The translations under genes were made by a program, and so were the position numbers. The notes beneath the pieces are model-generated. The model was not told where the DNA came from, did not search any database, and saw only the letters and a list, made by a program, of their open reading frames with translations. Shown in pieces: positions 55,474 through 63,833 of a DNA stretch of 64,000 nucleotides (its first letter is position 1; every line of letters starts with the position of its first letter). Source of the DNA: Sphingobacterium bovisgrunnientis (GTDB lineage: Bacteria; Bacteroidota; Bacteroidia; Sphingobacteriales; Sphingobacteriaceae); assembly GCF_009829085.1 (NCBI RefSeq), contig NZ_WUQY01000004.1, positions 1 to 64,000 of the forward strand, written 5' to 3'.

Positions 55474-55490
55474 TTTAGAACCAGTCTAAA
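55474..55490. promoter_or_regulatory. Candidate operator 1 in the araC / XusA-like intergenic region
   Basis: TTTAGAACCAGTCTAAA: perfect arms TTTAGA and TCTAAA around five bases. It overlaps the predicted araC start and lies inside the leader of the divergent receptor transcript. Confidence 0.6.
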
Positions 55491-55504
55491 TAAATATTAC
55501 GCTG

Positions 55505-55512
55505 CAAATCTA
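55505..55512 (-). promoter_or_regulatory. -7 element of the XusA-like receptor promoter
   Basis: Minus-strand TAGATTTG matches TAnnTTTG. It overlaps the second dyad (55509-55525), so a protein bound there would block it. Confidence 0.55.
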
Positions 55513-55525
55513 GAATTATTCTAAA
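55509..55525. promoter_or_regulatory. Candidate operator 2 in the araC / XusA-like intergenic region
   Basis: TCTAGAATTATTCTAAA, with a perfect central dyad TAGAAT-T-ATTCTA. It begins 35 bases from operator 1, ends 7 bases before the araC start and overlaps the receptor -7 element. Confidence 0.55.
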
Positions 55526-55532
55526 TAATAAA

Positions 55533-56489
55533 ATGACGGAATCGGGAAAAAATGCTTCACAATCAGAAATAGTCGATCCATTAAGTAGACTAGAATCGGA
55601 GATTTCGCTGAATTCTTTCCATATTGAGTTGCATTATGTCATTTTTGATGAATTGTCCTCTTCAATTATTGCGAGTCCTGTCGATGGTTTTTTGAATATA
55701 TTATTTCCTTCAAGTTCGTCTCCTTGCATTTCACCATATTTTGTTAAAGACAATTCGTATGTCATTCGTGGAGGAGAAAATATACTTCATCCTATACAAA
55801 TAGGGGATTCGGTTGAATGGAAAAATACGTACGGCAATAATGTTGCAATCGCTCTTTTTGTCCCTAAGAATCTGTTAAGAGATTTTCAGCATAAATTCGA
55901 AACGGAGCGACATCGCTTTGAGAATGGACTTTTAACCAAAAGCGATAATCGTATTGCTTTGGCTATCAATCAAATTTTGGATTTAGCAAAGAGAGATCAC
56001 CAATTGAATAATCTTCGTATACAGGCATTAATGATTGAAGCTTTGGTACACCAAATTGAAGGTCTGTATGCCGAGAATGATAAGCGCGAAGTAATTTTAA
56101 ATAAAAATCATTACGATAAAATAATTCAGGTCAAATCCATTATTGATAAAGATTTGTCAAAGAATCATACCATTGCCGAGTTAGCTCGATTAGTCGGAAC
56201 GAATGAGCAGTATTTGAAGAAATATTTTAAGCAACATTTTGGTAAAACCGTCATGAATTACATTACCGAGCGGAAGATGGAACACGCGAAGGAATTAATT
56301 ATGACAGGAGAGTATAGAGTCGTTGATGTGGCGCGAATGACAGGCTATAAACATTCTACCCACTTTACCACAGCTTTCAAAAAATATTTTGGCTTTATCC
56401 CAAATTCACTTCGTTATTCTTTTCTAGTTGCGCAAGAAGGCGTACAACATGTAATAACGGAAATAGGAAGCTATATGGGCATATTGTAA
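55533..56489 (+). CDS. AraC family transcriptional regulator
   Basis: A 318-residue regulator. The N-terminal ~200 residues form a cupin-like sensing part. The C-terminal two-HTH domain (about 208-305) has IAELARLVGTNEQYLKKYFKQHFGKTVMNYITERKMEHAKEL and VVDVARMTGYKHSTHFTTAFKKYFG. It is divergent from the XusA-like receptor and convergent with the second siderophore receptor, so it likely activates one or both in response to a siderophore, like PchR-type regulators. The ligand is not visible in sequence. Confidence 0.9.
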   Translation: MTESGKNASQSEIVDPLSRLESEISLNSFHIELHYVIFDELSSSIIASPVDGFLNILFPSSSSPCISPYFVKDNSYVIRGGENILHPIQIGDSVEWKNTYGNNVAIALFVPKNLLRDFQHKFETERHRFENGLLTKSDNRIALAINQILDLAKRDHQLNNLRIQALMIEALVHQIEGLYAENDKREVILNKNHYDKIIQVKSIIDKDLSKNHTIAELARLVGTNEQYLKKYFKQHFGKTVMNYITERKMEHAKELIMTGEYRVVDVARMTGYKHSTHFTTAFKKYFGFIPNSLRYSFLVAQEGVQHVITEIGSYMGIL

Positions 56490-56505
56490 ACAAAGAAACT
56501 ATTAA

Positions 56506-56544
56506 ACGCATAAAAGCCATTCTCATTGAATGGCTTTTATGCGT
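56506..56544. terminator. Bidirectional terminator between araC and the siderophore receptor
   Basis: A 17-bp stem, ACGCATAAAAGCCATTC (56506-56522) with its complement at 56528-56544, loop TCATT, and a T7 tail on the plus strand. Confidence 0.9.
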
Positions 56545-56557
56545 TTTTTTGGAAATT

Positions 56558-59020
56558 TTAAAACTTGTAACTTATTGTTGTCATAAAGTTGCGGGGAGGG
56601 ATTGGATTAACTGAATAATTTTCATGTATGTAATAACTCAATTCATCCGTTACATTAGCCATTTTTGCTAGAATGCTGAATCTTTTTGCGGTATATCCTA
56701 CCGATAAATCAAACGTCGTAAATGGATCGACTGGAATTAGTCTATTCACGCCATCACGAACATTGATTTTCGAATTATTCCAGCCTGCATTACGCTTGCC
56801 TGTGTAGAATGCCGAAGCACCAATTTTTAATCCTTTGAATGCACCATTTTGCAAGGTGTAGAATAGCGTTGTATTTCCGGTGTGTGCAGTTGTTCCTACA
56901 AGTCGATCACCCACCGCATTACCTGAATTTTCGGCATCTTTGCCATCGGCATTCTTAAACTTAATAATGTCCAAAGTTTCCGTATAGCGCATAAAGTTGT
57001 ATGCGTATCCTGCCATAATATCTAATCCTGGCAATAATTGTCCAGTTATATCTAGTTCCACGCCGTCAGATGAGGTTTTACCCGAGAATTCTTTCATGTT
57101 AGTATCTCCATTAGTAGAACCGTTAGCATCCAAAATAGCCATCTGCGTGAAATTGTTGTTATTAATTCTATAGGCTGTCAGATTAGCCGTCAGATGTCCT
57201 TTAAAAAAATCGTTTTTGATCCCAGCTTCATAGTGATCGATAATCGAAGGAGCTAATGGTTGATAATTGATGTCGTAACCACTATTCGATGTGAAATTAT
57301 TCGCATAACTAACATATACAGTTGATGTAGGTATTGGCTGATAAATCAATGCAAATTTAGGAGACCACGCTTTGTCAATTTTTGCGCCAACTTCATTTCC
57401 TTTAGCGTCTTTATTTACTACAGTTTCACTCACTCCAGTCTTATAGGTGTATTTCTCCGAATAAGGTGTTCTTTGGTAAGTATAGCGAATACCCGCTAAT
57501 ATTTTGATTTTTTCTGTCAAAGAAATTAAATCCTGCGCAAATGCTCCATACCTGAATACATCTGTTTTAGTCCAAGTATTGTTAGACCATTCGGGGATAT
57601 CAGATCGTGTAGTAGATTTATCAAAGACATTTATATTATCATATGCTGTAGTAGGTGTATTGGGTTTAGAAGGATCGGCGTATATATTATAAGCATATGC
57701 TTTGGTCGAAGCTTGATCAGCATCTGCGCCAAAAAGTAACTGATGTTTGATACTTCCCGTATTGAAATTACCCGTCAGGTTTAATTGTTGATTCTTAGTA
57801 AATTCTTCTGTGGCACTGCGGCTTAAAGCTCTAGGAGCTAGACCTTGTGCATTGGCCTGTAATCTATCCGAACCATAATAATTGCGATTGTAGTTTTGTA
57901 AACTCGCTATTGCTGACAATTTCCAATTTTCATTGAAATTATGATCCAAAGCTACCTGACCATTCGTAGAATTGGTGTTATTGAAAGCACCATTTACATT
58001 TAAAAACGTTTCACGACCGACTTGATCATTGATTTTTCCCTCAACTGAGCCAATTCCAAAGTCAGGGGTGTAATTTGATTTCAGGTAATCAAAATTGAAG
58101 TTTAATTCGGTTTGATCCGAAATCTTATATAATACAGATGGATTTACATAGATTCTATCAGATTTTACTACATCCCTATAGCTATTGGCTGTACTTCCTG
58201 TACCTACAAATCGGAATGCTATCTTTTCTGATAGTGGTCCATAAATATCCAGCGTAGGCTTATAGGTGTCCCAAGATCCATAGCGCATGGAAACTTCGCC
58301 ACCTAATTCAAATTTTGGTTTCTTGGTAACCAAATTGACAACAGCACCGCCAGTCACGCCGCCATATAATAGTGCGGCAGAACCTTTAAGTATTTCAACG
58401 GATTCTAATGTACTGGCTTCGATTTGTCCACCATTATTGGTTCGTGCACCGTTTTTGAAAATATTATTTCCACCCAGACTATAGCCTCTAGAAAAAAAAT
58501 TTTCACCAACACCACCACGATTCGCACCCAAGGCTATACCATTTGCATTTTTTAATGCATCTCCGAGCGTGTTTATTTGTTGATCGCGAATTACTTGCTT
58601 GTTGATAATTTGTACGGATTGAGGCAAGTCTTTGTCTGTAATTCCTGATTTGGCAACACCTACTTTTTTATTGTTTACTGAATTGTAACCATGTATTTCA
58701 ACTTGATCAATCTCATTGTGCGCTTTATGCACGACGAAAGGCTGCAAATTTGTTTCACTGCCTTTGGGCGATACGCGCAAGCTATCATTACGGTAACCAA
58801 CACCTGATACAGTTAGGGTAAAATGACCAGTTTGTGGAACGTATAATTGAAAATGACCTGTGCTGTTTGAGGTTGTTTTGGCATTCGCTACTGAAATATT
58901 TACATTCGAAATCCCATTTCCTTGGTGGTCTACTAATTTACCTTTTACAGTTGTCTGGGCATGTGCAACAGCGCCTATACTCATGACACTCAGCAAAGAA
59001 TAATATATTTTTGTTTTCAT
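56558..59020 (-). CDS. TonB-dependent siderophore receptor
   Basis: An 820-residue outer-membrane receptor: signal peptide (about 1-21, AHAQ), carboxypeptidase-regulatory-like domain (about 23-95), plug (from about 125, GITDKDLPQSVQIINKQVIRDQQINTL) and barrel ending in ISYKF. The DLPQSVQIINKQ motif and IDHYEAGIKNDFF are typical of the FhuA/FoxA-type siderophore receptor family. It is a single-gene unit with its own promoter, a dyad over the start site and a direct repeat upstream. Exact siderophore not predictable. Confidence 0.93.
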   Translation of the reverse strand: MKTKIYYSLLSVMSIGAVAHAQTTVKGKLVDHQGNGISNVNISVANAKTTSNSTGHFQLYVPQTGHFTLTVSGVGYRNDSLRVSPKGSETNLQPFVVHKAHNEIDQVEIHGYNSVNNKKVGVAKSGITDKDLPQSVQIINKQVIRDQQINTLGDALKNANGIALGANRGGVGENFFSRGYSLGGNNIFKNGARTNNGGQIEASTLESVEILKGSAALLYGGVTGGAVVNLVTKKPKFELGGEVSMRYGSWDTYKPTLDIYGPLSEKIAFRFVGTGSTANSYRDVVKSDRIYVNPSVLYKISDQTELNFNFDYLKSNYTPDFGIGSVEGKINDQVGRETFLNVNGAFNNTNSTNGQVALDHNFNENWKLSAIASLQNYNRNYYGSDRLQANAQGLAPRALSRSATEEFTKNQQLNLTGNFNTGSIKHQLLFGADADQASTKAYAYNIYADPSKPNTPTTAYDNINVFDKSTTRSDIPEWSNNTWTKTDVFRYGAFAQDLISLTEKIKILAGIRYTYQRTPYSEKYTYKTGVSETVVNKDAKGNEVGAKIDKAWSPKFALIYQPIPTSTVYVSYANNFTSNSGYDINYQPLAPSIIDHYEAGIKNDFFKGHLTANLTAYRINNNNFTQMAILDANGSTNGDTNMKEFSGKTSSDGVELDITGQLLPGLDIMAGYAYNFMRYTETLDIIKFKNADGKDAENSGNAVGDRLVGTTAHTGNTTLFYTLQNGAFKGLKIGASAFYTGKRNAGWNNSKINVRDGVNRLIPVDPFTTFDLSVGYTAKRFSILAKMANVTDELSYYIHENYSVNPIPPRNFMTTISYKF

Positions 59021-59025
59021 CCTTA

Positions 59026-59042
59026 TTTAAACTAATTCTAAA
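59026..59042 (-). promoter_or_regulatory. Candidate operator at the siderophore receptor start site
   Basis: Plus-strand TTTAAACTAATTCTAAA; reversed, TTTAGAATTAGTTTAAA. It lies 7 bases downstream of the -7 element and 5 bases before the start codon, the same placement as at 45.3 and 55.5 kb. Confidence 0.55.
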
Positions 59043-59049
59043 TTGAGAG

Positions 59050-59057
59050 CAAAACTA
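59050..59057 (-). promoter_or_regulatory. -7 element of the siderophore receptor promoter
   Basis: Minus-strand TAGTTTTG matches TAnnTTTG. A TTTG lies 16 bases upstream, shorter than ideal, which fits a promoter needing an activator. Confidence 0.5.
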
Positions 59058-59082
59058 GTTTGTTGAATGAAATCAAAAAATA

Positions 59083-59112
59083 AATAATCCGATAAAAAGT
59101 TTAATAATCCGA
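59083..59112. promoter_or_regulatory. Direct repeat AATAATCCGA with 20-bp period, likely AraC site
   Basis: AATAATCCGA occurs at 59083-59092 and 59103-59112, exactly 20 bp apart (two helical turns). It is upstream of the receptor promoter, the usual place for an AraC-type activator dimer. Confidence 0.55.
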
Positions 59113-59155
59113 AATAACTTGTGTATTTCAGACTTACATATATACCTTAAATGCA

Positions 59156-59181
59156 AAACGCCATCCCTCGGGATGGCGTTT
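59156..59181 (-). terminator. Terminator downstream of the NagB-LmbE gene
   Basis: AAACGCCATCCC (59156-59167) and GGGATGGCGTTT (59170-59181): a perfect 12-bp stem, 18 bp past the gene's stop on the minus strand. Confidence 0.85.
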
Positions 59182-59198
59182 AAAATATTTGTAAATGA

Positions 59199-61121
59199 TT
59201 AATCAAATTTCCATCTTACAAAAGCTTCGATAGCTTCGTAATCTGCAAGACCCAATTGGTGGTACAAACCTGCAGTGTACGTTGTTCTATCTTCTGCTCT
59301 CACCCAGAACTCACGTGGATCATCACCAGGGAATACAGGAAGATCTTTTTGCGATTGGTGTTTGAAGATCGCTAAACGTTTGCGCTTAACCTCTTGTGGA
59401 GAAAGTGGAACTGCCATTTCGATCTCGTGGATAGGGAATTCGTACCATGCACCACGGTACAACCACAACCAACAATCTTTAGCCCATTCTTCCGTAGCAC
59501 GTAATCTTGTCAATGCTTCCAAAATAATATCGAAACAAACCTTGTGCGTGCCGTGTGGATCGTGGAAATCACCAGCAGCAAATACTTGATGCGGTTTTAC
59601 TTGACGCATCAATTCCATTGTTTGTTGTATATCATCCTCAAACGATACATCTTTCGAGAATTTTTGACGATCGTAGAAAGGTAAATCTTGGAAATGAATA
59701 TTTTCATCAGGTAAACCAACAAAACGAGATCCCGCAATAGCTTCACCTTTACGGATGAATGCTTTTACTTTACGAATGATATCTGGATCGATTTCTTTCG
59801 GTTGTTTCTTCGCAAAATATGCATTAGACTCTTTATATAACTCGTCCAATTTAGAAGTATCTTCGCCTAATTCTTTTGTGATATCAGTCGCAAATTCTAA
59901 GAATCTTCTCGCATCATCATCCCATACCGCATTATTACCAGAAGTTTGGTAAGCTACGTGTACGTTATGACCTTGATCTGCCAAACGGATGAATGTACCA
60001 CCCATTGAAATTACGTCATCATCAGGGTGTGGTGAGAACAAAATCGCATTTTTGCGTGCTGGTTCTGCACGCTCTGGACGATTTGAATCATCTACACCTG
60101 GTTTACCACCTGGCCAGCCTGTGATCGTACGTTGTAATTCGTTGAAAATACGGATATTGATGCTGTAAGCAGGACCTTTCGTTGTCGAAAGACTTGCCAT
60201 ACCATTGTTGTTATAATCGTCGTCGGTTAATTTTAAAATTGCTTTGTTCAATTTTAATGACAACCATACTACCGCTTTTTTGATTAATGAATCCGTCCAT
60301 TCTACATCATGCGCTAACCAAGGTGTGTCAAAACGTGTCAACAAGCAAGCAGCACCTTCGTCCAAGATAAACTCTACATGATCAGAAAGTTGAAGGAAAG
60401 TTGCTGGAATATCCGAAGAGATTTCGCCTTCTACCGCTTTCTTAACGATTTCAGCTTTCTTCTCGTTCCAAGCCATTAAGATAATCTCTCTAGCTTTGAA
60501 AATCGTACCAACGCCCATTGTGATCGCTTTTGTAGGCACATTTTCTTTACCTCCAAAATCATGTGAGGCATCACGACGTGTCAAATCATCCAAAGTAACG
60601 ATACGCGTACCGGAGTTTGGAGCAGATCCCGGCTCATTGAAACCGATGTGGCCTGTACGACCAATACCCAAAATCTGAATATCTAATCCACCTAAATTTG
60701 TGATTTTTTGCTCGTATGCTTCGCAGAAGGCTTGTACTTCGTCCTCATTTAAAGTTCCATCAGGAATATTGATGTTTTCGCGTGGAATATCCACGTGGTC
60801 AAACAAATTTTTATTCATGAAAGTAACATAGCTTTGCGCAGCTGTAGGTTGCATTGGATAGTATTCGTCCAAATTGAAAGTTACAACGTTTTTGAAGCTC
60901 AAACCTTCTTCTTTGTGAAGACGAACTAATTCTTTGTACACTTTAATGGGTGTCGCACCTGTAGCTAACCCTAATACAGCAGTCTCGCCCTTAGCTTGCT
61001 TCTCTTTAATGATAGAGGCAATACGATTTGCAACTTGAATCGAAGCAACGTCTTGATTTGGGAATACCGTAACCGGTACTTTTTCAAAACGTGTTTCCTC
61101 TAATAAATTTAATCTTGCCAT
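59199..61121 (-). CDS. Glucosamine-6-phosphate deaminase-like NagB domain fused to a PIG-L/LmbE deacetylase domain
   Basis: A 640-residue fusion. Residues ~15-265 are NagB-like (GLATGATPIKVYKEL, LDEYYP at 84-89, GIGRTGHIGFNEPGS at 152-166). Residues ~355-600 are an LmbE/PIG-L deacetylase with HPDDD (365-369) and HDPHGTH (520-526), the zinc motif. In the NagB part the position of E. coli Asp141 (N-D-G-H) is Thr156, while Asp85, His158 and Glu163 remain. Long fused NagB-like proteins are known in Bacteroidota and differ from standard NagB. Amino-sugar deacetylation coupled to deamination is plausible but unproven. Confidence 0.88.
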   Translation of the reverse strand: MARLNLLEETRFEKVPVTVFPNQDVASIQVANRIASIIKEKQAKGETAVLGLATGATPIKVYKELVRLHKEEGLSFKNVVTFNLDEYYPMQPTAAQSYVTFMNKNLFDHVDIPRENINIPDGTLNEDEVQAFCEAYEQKITNLGGLDIQILGIGRTGHIGFNEPGSAPNSGTRIVTLDDLTRRDASHDFGGKENVPTKAITMGVGTIFKAREIILMAWNEKKAEIVKKAVEGEISSDIPATFLQLSDHVEFILDEGAACLLTRFDTPWLAHDVEWTDSLIKKAVVWLSLKLNKAILKLTDDDYNNNGMASLSTTKGPAYSINIRIFNELQRTITGWPGGKPGVDDSNRPERAEPARKNAILFSPHPDDDVISMGGTFIRLADQGHNVHVAYQTSGNNAVWDDDARRFLEFATDITKELGEDTSKLDELYKESNAYFAKKQPKEIDPDIIRKVKAFIRKGEAIAGSRFVGLPDENIHFQDLPFYDRQKFSKDVSFEDDIQQTMELMRQVKPHQVFAAGDFHDPHGTHKVCFDIILEALTRLRATEEWAKDCWLWLYRGAWYEFPIHEIEMAVPLSPQEVKRKRLAIFKHQSQKDLPVFPGDDPREFWVRAEDRTTYTAGLYHQLGLADYEAIEAFVRWKFD

Positions 61122-61154
61122 TTATGAGGTATATATATGATAAATCGTGAATTG

Positions 61155-61162
61155 CAAATTTA
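61155..61162 (-). promoter_or_regulatory. -7 element of the NagB-LmbE gene promoter
   Basis: Minus-strand TAAATTTG matches TAnnTTTG, 33 bases upstream of the start. No clear -33 element. Confidence 0.4.
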
Positions 61163-61246
61163 ACAATAAAAAGCCCTTGTTAATAAATAAAAAGCTAAAT
61201 ATTTATTATTTACTAAATAAAATAAAAAGTCAAACCGTTGCGCAAT

Positions 61247-62407
61247 TTATAGGCTTAGCAAGTTTTGTAACGCCTGATTAAGAGTCTTCTCCTTTTTTGC
61301 AAAGCATATTCGGAGTAAATTTTGGTTAACCTCATTACTGTAGAACGCAGATACAGGAATTGTCGCTATTTTGAACTCTTTAGTAAGCTTTTCTGCAAAG
61401 TCTAGCTCTTTTTCTTGTGCTATCGCACTATAATCTACCAATAAAAAATACGTTCCTTCACATGGTAAAACCTTATATGGGCTAGAACTTAATTTATCTA
61501 CCACAAAATCTCTCTTTTGTTGAAATAATGGAGTCAAAGATTGATAATAATCGACACCACTCAAATAATCTGCTACCGCAAATTGAATAGGGGTATTGAC
61601 AGAAAAAACATTGAATTGATGGATTTTCCGAAACTCCGCCGTCAAAAATGGATTTGCCACGACATAACCCATTTTCCAACCTGTAGCATGCAATACTTTT
61701 CCAAAGGAAGCGACCACAAAACCATTCTGACGTAAAATAGCAGATTCTAAAATAGAAATATGCTTGTTCCCGTCAAAAACAATATGCTCATAGACTTCAT
61801 CACTCAATACAAAAACGCCAGTTTCTTCCACGATATTCTCTAGTGCGGCGATATCTTCTTTAGCTAAAATTCTTCCTGTTGGATTATTGGGGTTGTTTAT
61901 AATAATTAGCTTCGTGCGTTCTGTGATTTTTGATTTCACATAATTCCAATCAATAGCAAAATCAGGCGCATGGAGTTCGATTGGAACTACTTTTCCGCCA
62001 AAAGATTGTATACTCGGACTATACGAATCATAAGCAGGCTCGAAAATAATAACTTCATCGCCTGGATGTATCAATGTTCCAATCACCGAATACAATCCCT
62101 CCGTCCCTCCAGCAGTTATGGTAATTTCATCGTTCGGATCTAGCGCTATTTGGTAGTAATGGTTGTACTTCTCGCTAATCGCTTTTCGGAGCTCAATAGT
62201 TCCCGGCATGGGCGCATATTGATTAAACCCTTTCTGCATATATTGAGTCACAAGTGTTGTCAATTTTGGATCAATGTCAAAATCAGGAAATCCTTGTGAA
62301 AGATTAATAGATTGATGCTGCTGCGCGAGGAGCGACATTCGTGAAAAAATACTTACTGTCGAGTGGGGTAGCTTAGATTTAAAATTGCTTTGAAAACTTT
62401 GTGTCAT
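61247..62407 (-). CDS. Methionine aminotransferase-like PLP enzyme (YbdL type)
   Basis: A 386-residue class I/II aminotransferase when started at ATG 62407 (MTQSFQSNFKSKLP). The frame extends further upstream but has no family similarity there and would run through the divergent promoter region. Visible features are SQGFPDFDIDP, NNPNNPTG (171-178), SDEVYEH (202-208) and the PLP lysine Lys237 in SFGKVLHATGWK. These match YbdL/kynurenine-type aminotransferases that act on methionine and aromatic amino acids. The exact substrate cannot be fixed. Confidence 0.9.
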   Translation of the reverse strand: MTQSFQSNFKSKLPHSTVSIFSRMSLLAQQHQSINLSQGFPDFDIDPKLTTLVTQYMQKGFNQYAPMPGTIELRKAISEKYNHYYQIALDPNDEITITAGGTEGLYSVIGTLIHPGDEVIIFEPAYDSYSPSIQSFGGKVVPIELHAPDFAIDWNYVKSKITERTKLIIINNPNNPTGRILAKEDIAALENIVEETGVFVLSDEVYEHIVFDGNKHISILESAILRQNGFVVASFGKVLHATGWKMGYVVANPFLTAEFRKIHQFNVFSVNTPIQFAVADYLSGVDYYQSLTPLFQQKRDFVVDKLSSSPYKVLPCEGTYFLLVDYSAIAQEKELDFAEKLTKEFKIATIPVSAFYSNEVNQNLLRICFAKKEKTLNQALQNLLSL

Positions 62408-62445
62408 TTTTGATTTTATAACTATACTAAAGTAGTAGATTATTT

Positions 62446-62453
62446 TATATTTG
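62446..62453 (+). promoter_or_regulatory. -7 element of the TlpA-like gene promoter
   Basis: TATATTTG matches TAnnTTTG and is 19 bases upstream of the start codon. The -33 element is not clear. Confidence 0.4.
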
Positions 62454-62472
62454 AACAATAAATCTTACTGGA

Positions 62473-63141
62473 ATGAAAAAAATACTTTTTATAATAGCTC
62501 TCGTTTTTCCTGTATTAATTTTTGCGCAAACAAAAGAAGAAAAGATTAAGCAGATTTTGGAAAACCCAAAAGATCCTAACGTGCTTCAAGTTATTCAACG
62601 TTTGGATACGTATAATCCGGATTACAAAGAAATGCGTACGTATTTCAAAAAAGTGGATAAATCTGTTCGAAAATCTTTACAAGGAAAGATATTTGATCGG
62701 TATTTGAAAGCATTGGAAAATTCCTCTGTAGGGAAAAAGGCTCCAGGAATCACGCAGTTTGATTTAGCAGGGAATCCCTATTCTTTGCAAGATTTAAAAG
62801 GTAAATATGTTTTGGTTGATTTTTGGGCTTCCTGGTGTCCTCCATGCCGTGAAGAGAATCCGAAATTAGTGGCGATTTACAATGACTTTAAACACAAAAA
62901 CTTTGAAATATTAGGCGTTTCTTTTGACAAAGACATCAATGCGTGGAAAAAAGCCATTGAAGATGATAAATTGACATGGAAGCATATTTCGGACTTACAG
63001 CATTGGAACAATGGCGCGGCTGGTGTGTATGGTATAAAGGCTATTCCACAAAATGTTTTAGTCAATCCCGAAGGGATAATTGTTGCGCGTAATTTGCATG
63101 GCGATGATCTGAGAAAAAAATTGGAAGAGGTATTGAAGTAG
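62473..63141 (+). CDS. TlpA-like thioredoxin-fold protein
   Basis: A 222-residue exported protein: signal peptide (about 1-19, FAQ), an Asp/Lys-rich helical stretch (20-85), then an AhpC/TSA-TlpA thioredoxin domain with the redox motif WCPPC (Cys122, Cys125). It ends with the usual GIKAIPQNVLVNPEG cis-Pro loop. Periplasmic TlpA-like proteins reduce disulfides, for example in cytochrome c maturation. It is divergent from the aminotransferase with 65 bp between the starts. Partner unknown. Confidence 0.9.
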   Translation: MKKILFIIALVFPVLIFAQTKEEKIKQILENPKDPNVLQVIQRLDTYNPDYKEMRTYFKKVDKSVRKSLQGKIFDRYLKALENSSVGKKAPGITQFDLAGNPYSLQDLKGKYVLVDFWASWCPPCREENPKLVAIYNDFKHKNFEILGVSFDKDINAWKKAIEDDKLTWKHISDLQHWNNGAAGVYGIKAIPQNVLVNPEGIIVARNLHGDDLRKKLEEVLK

Positions 63142-63163
63142 GATAAGCAGGAATTGAAAATAT

Positions 63164-63200
63164 AAAATGCTTTATACAATACATCCGGGTAAAGCATTTT
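63164..63200 (+). terminator. Terminator of the TlpA-like gene
   Basis: AAAATGCTTTA (63164-63174) pairs with TAAAGCATTTT (63190-63200). An 11-bp stem with a 15-base loop and a T-rich end. Confidence 0.75.
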
Positions 63201-63219
63201 TATGTAATAATAAAACAAC

Positions 63220-63252
63220 AAACCTCGCTTAAAAGAGTCTTTAAAGAGGTTT
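63220..63252 (-). terminator. Possible terminator of the STM3941-like gene
   Basis: AAACCTC (63220-63226) and GAGGTTT (63246-63252) form a stem; CTTAAA and TTTAAAG can extend it with a bulge. On the minus strand it is followed by a T-rich run. Confidence 0.5.
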
Positions 63253-63293
63253 AATATTTTGATTTGTAGACTTTTAGGGGGGTTGTGCAACAG

Positions 63294-63833
63294 TTACAGA
63301 TGTTGGTGGCAGTTTTTGTTTTTTATAAGGTTTTCGTTTAGAGTTTTTAATAGTTGATTATAATTTGTATTCATTGTTGCAACAGAAATATTATAAGGTG
63401 AACTATAATTTTCAAGATTAAATCTCATCAGTTTTTTTCTCAGCTTGTTGTCTTCTTTCTTAATATATTCCTCTGCATTATTGATTTGAATAATAATTAT
63501 TTTTACGCTATTGATTTTTAGTTCTGCAAATCCTTCAATATCACCCCATTTTATATATTCGTTTTTTTTAGGGTTCACATTTACTCCATTTTCATCAATT
63601 ATTAGCATTAATTTATTTTTTAATAACTTTTTTATTGAGACAAAAACACCAAAGCCAAAAAATAAAACTGATGTAATTCCTGAAATTTTTATGAACAGAG
63701 GATTTCTGACTCTGTAGCTAGCCATATTTTCAGCATTTAGAAAAAGATAGATACCAAGTATTACAAAAATTAAGGAACCTATTAGTAATAAAAGTGCTTT
63801 CTTTTTATTGGAGTAAAATTCTATTTTATTCAT
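63294..63833 (-). CDS. STM3941-like membrane protein
   Basis: A 179-residue protein. An N-terminal IEFYSNKKKALLLLIGSLIFVILGIYLFL span and a second span near 47-67 are followed by a soluble, Lys/Asn-rich C-terminal part (about 75-175), probably a PH-like beta fold (KLMLIIDENGVNVNPKKNEYIKWGDIEGF). The pattern resembles STM3941-family proteins of unknown function. Its codons are more AT-rich than its neighbours, so recent transfer is possible. The gene is preceded by 167 bp with no visible feature at the window end. Confidence 0.65.
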   Translation of the reverse strand: MNKIEFYSNKKKALLLLIGSLIFVILGIYLFLNAENMASYRVRNPLFIKISGITSVLFFGFGVFVSIKKLLKNKLMLIIDENGVNVNPKKNEYIKWGDIEGFAELKINSVKIIIIQINNAEEYIKKEDNKLRKKLMRFNLENYSSPYNISVATMNTNYNQLLKTLNENLIKNKNCHQHL

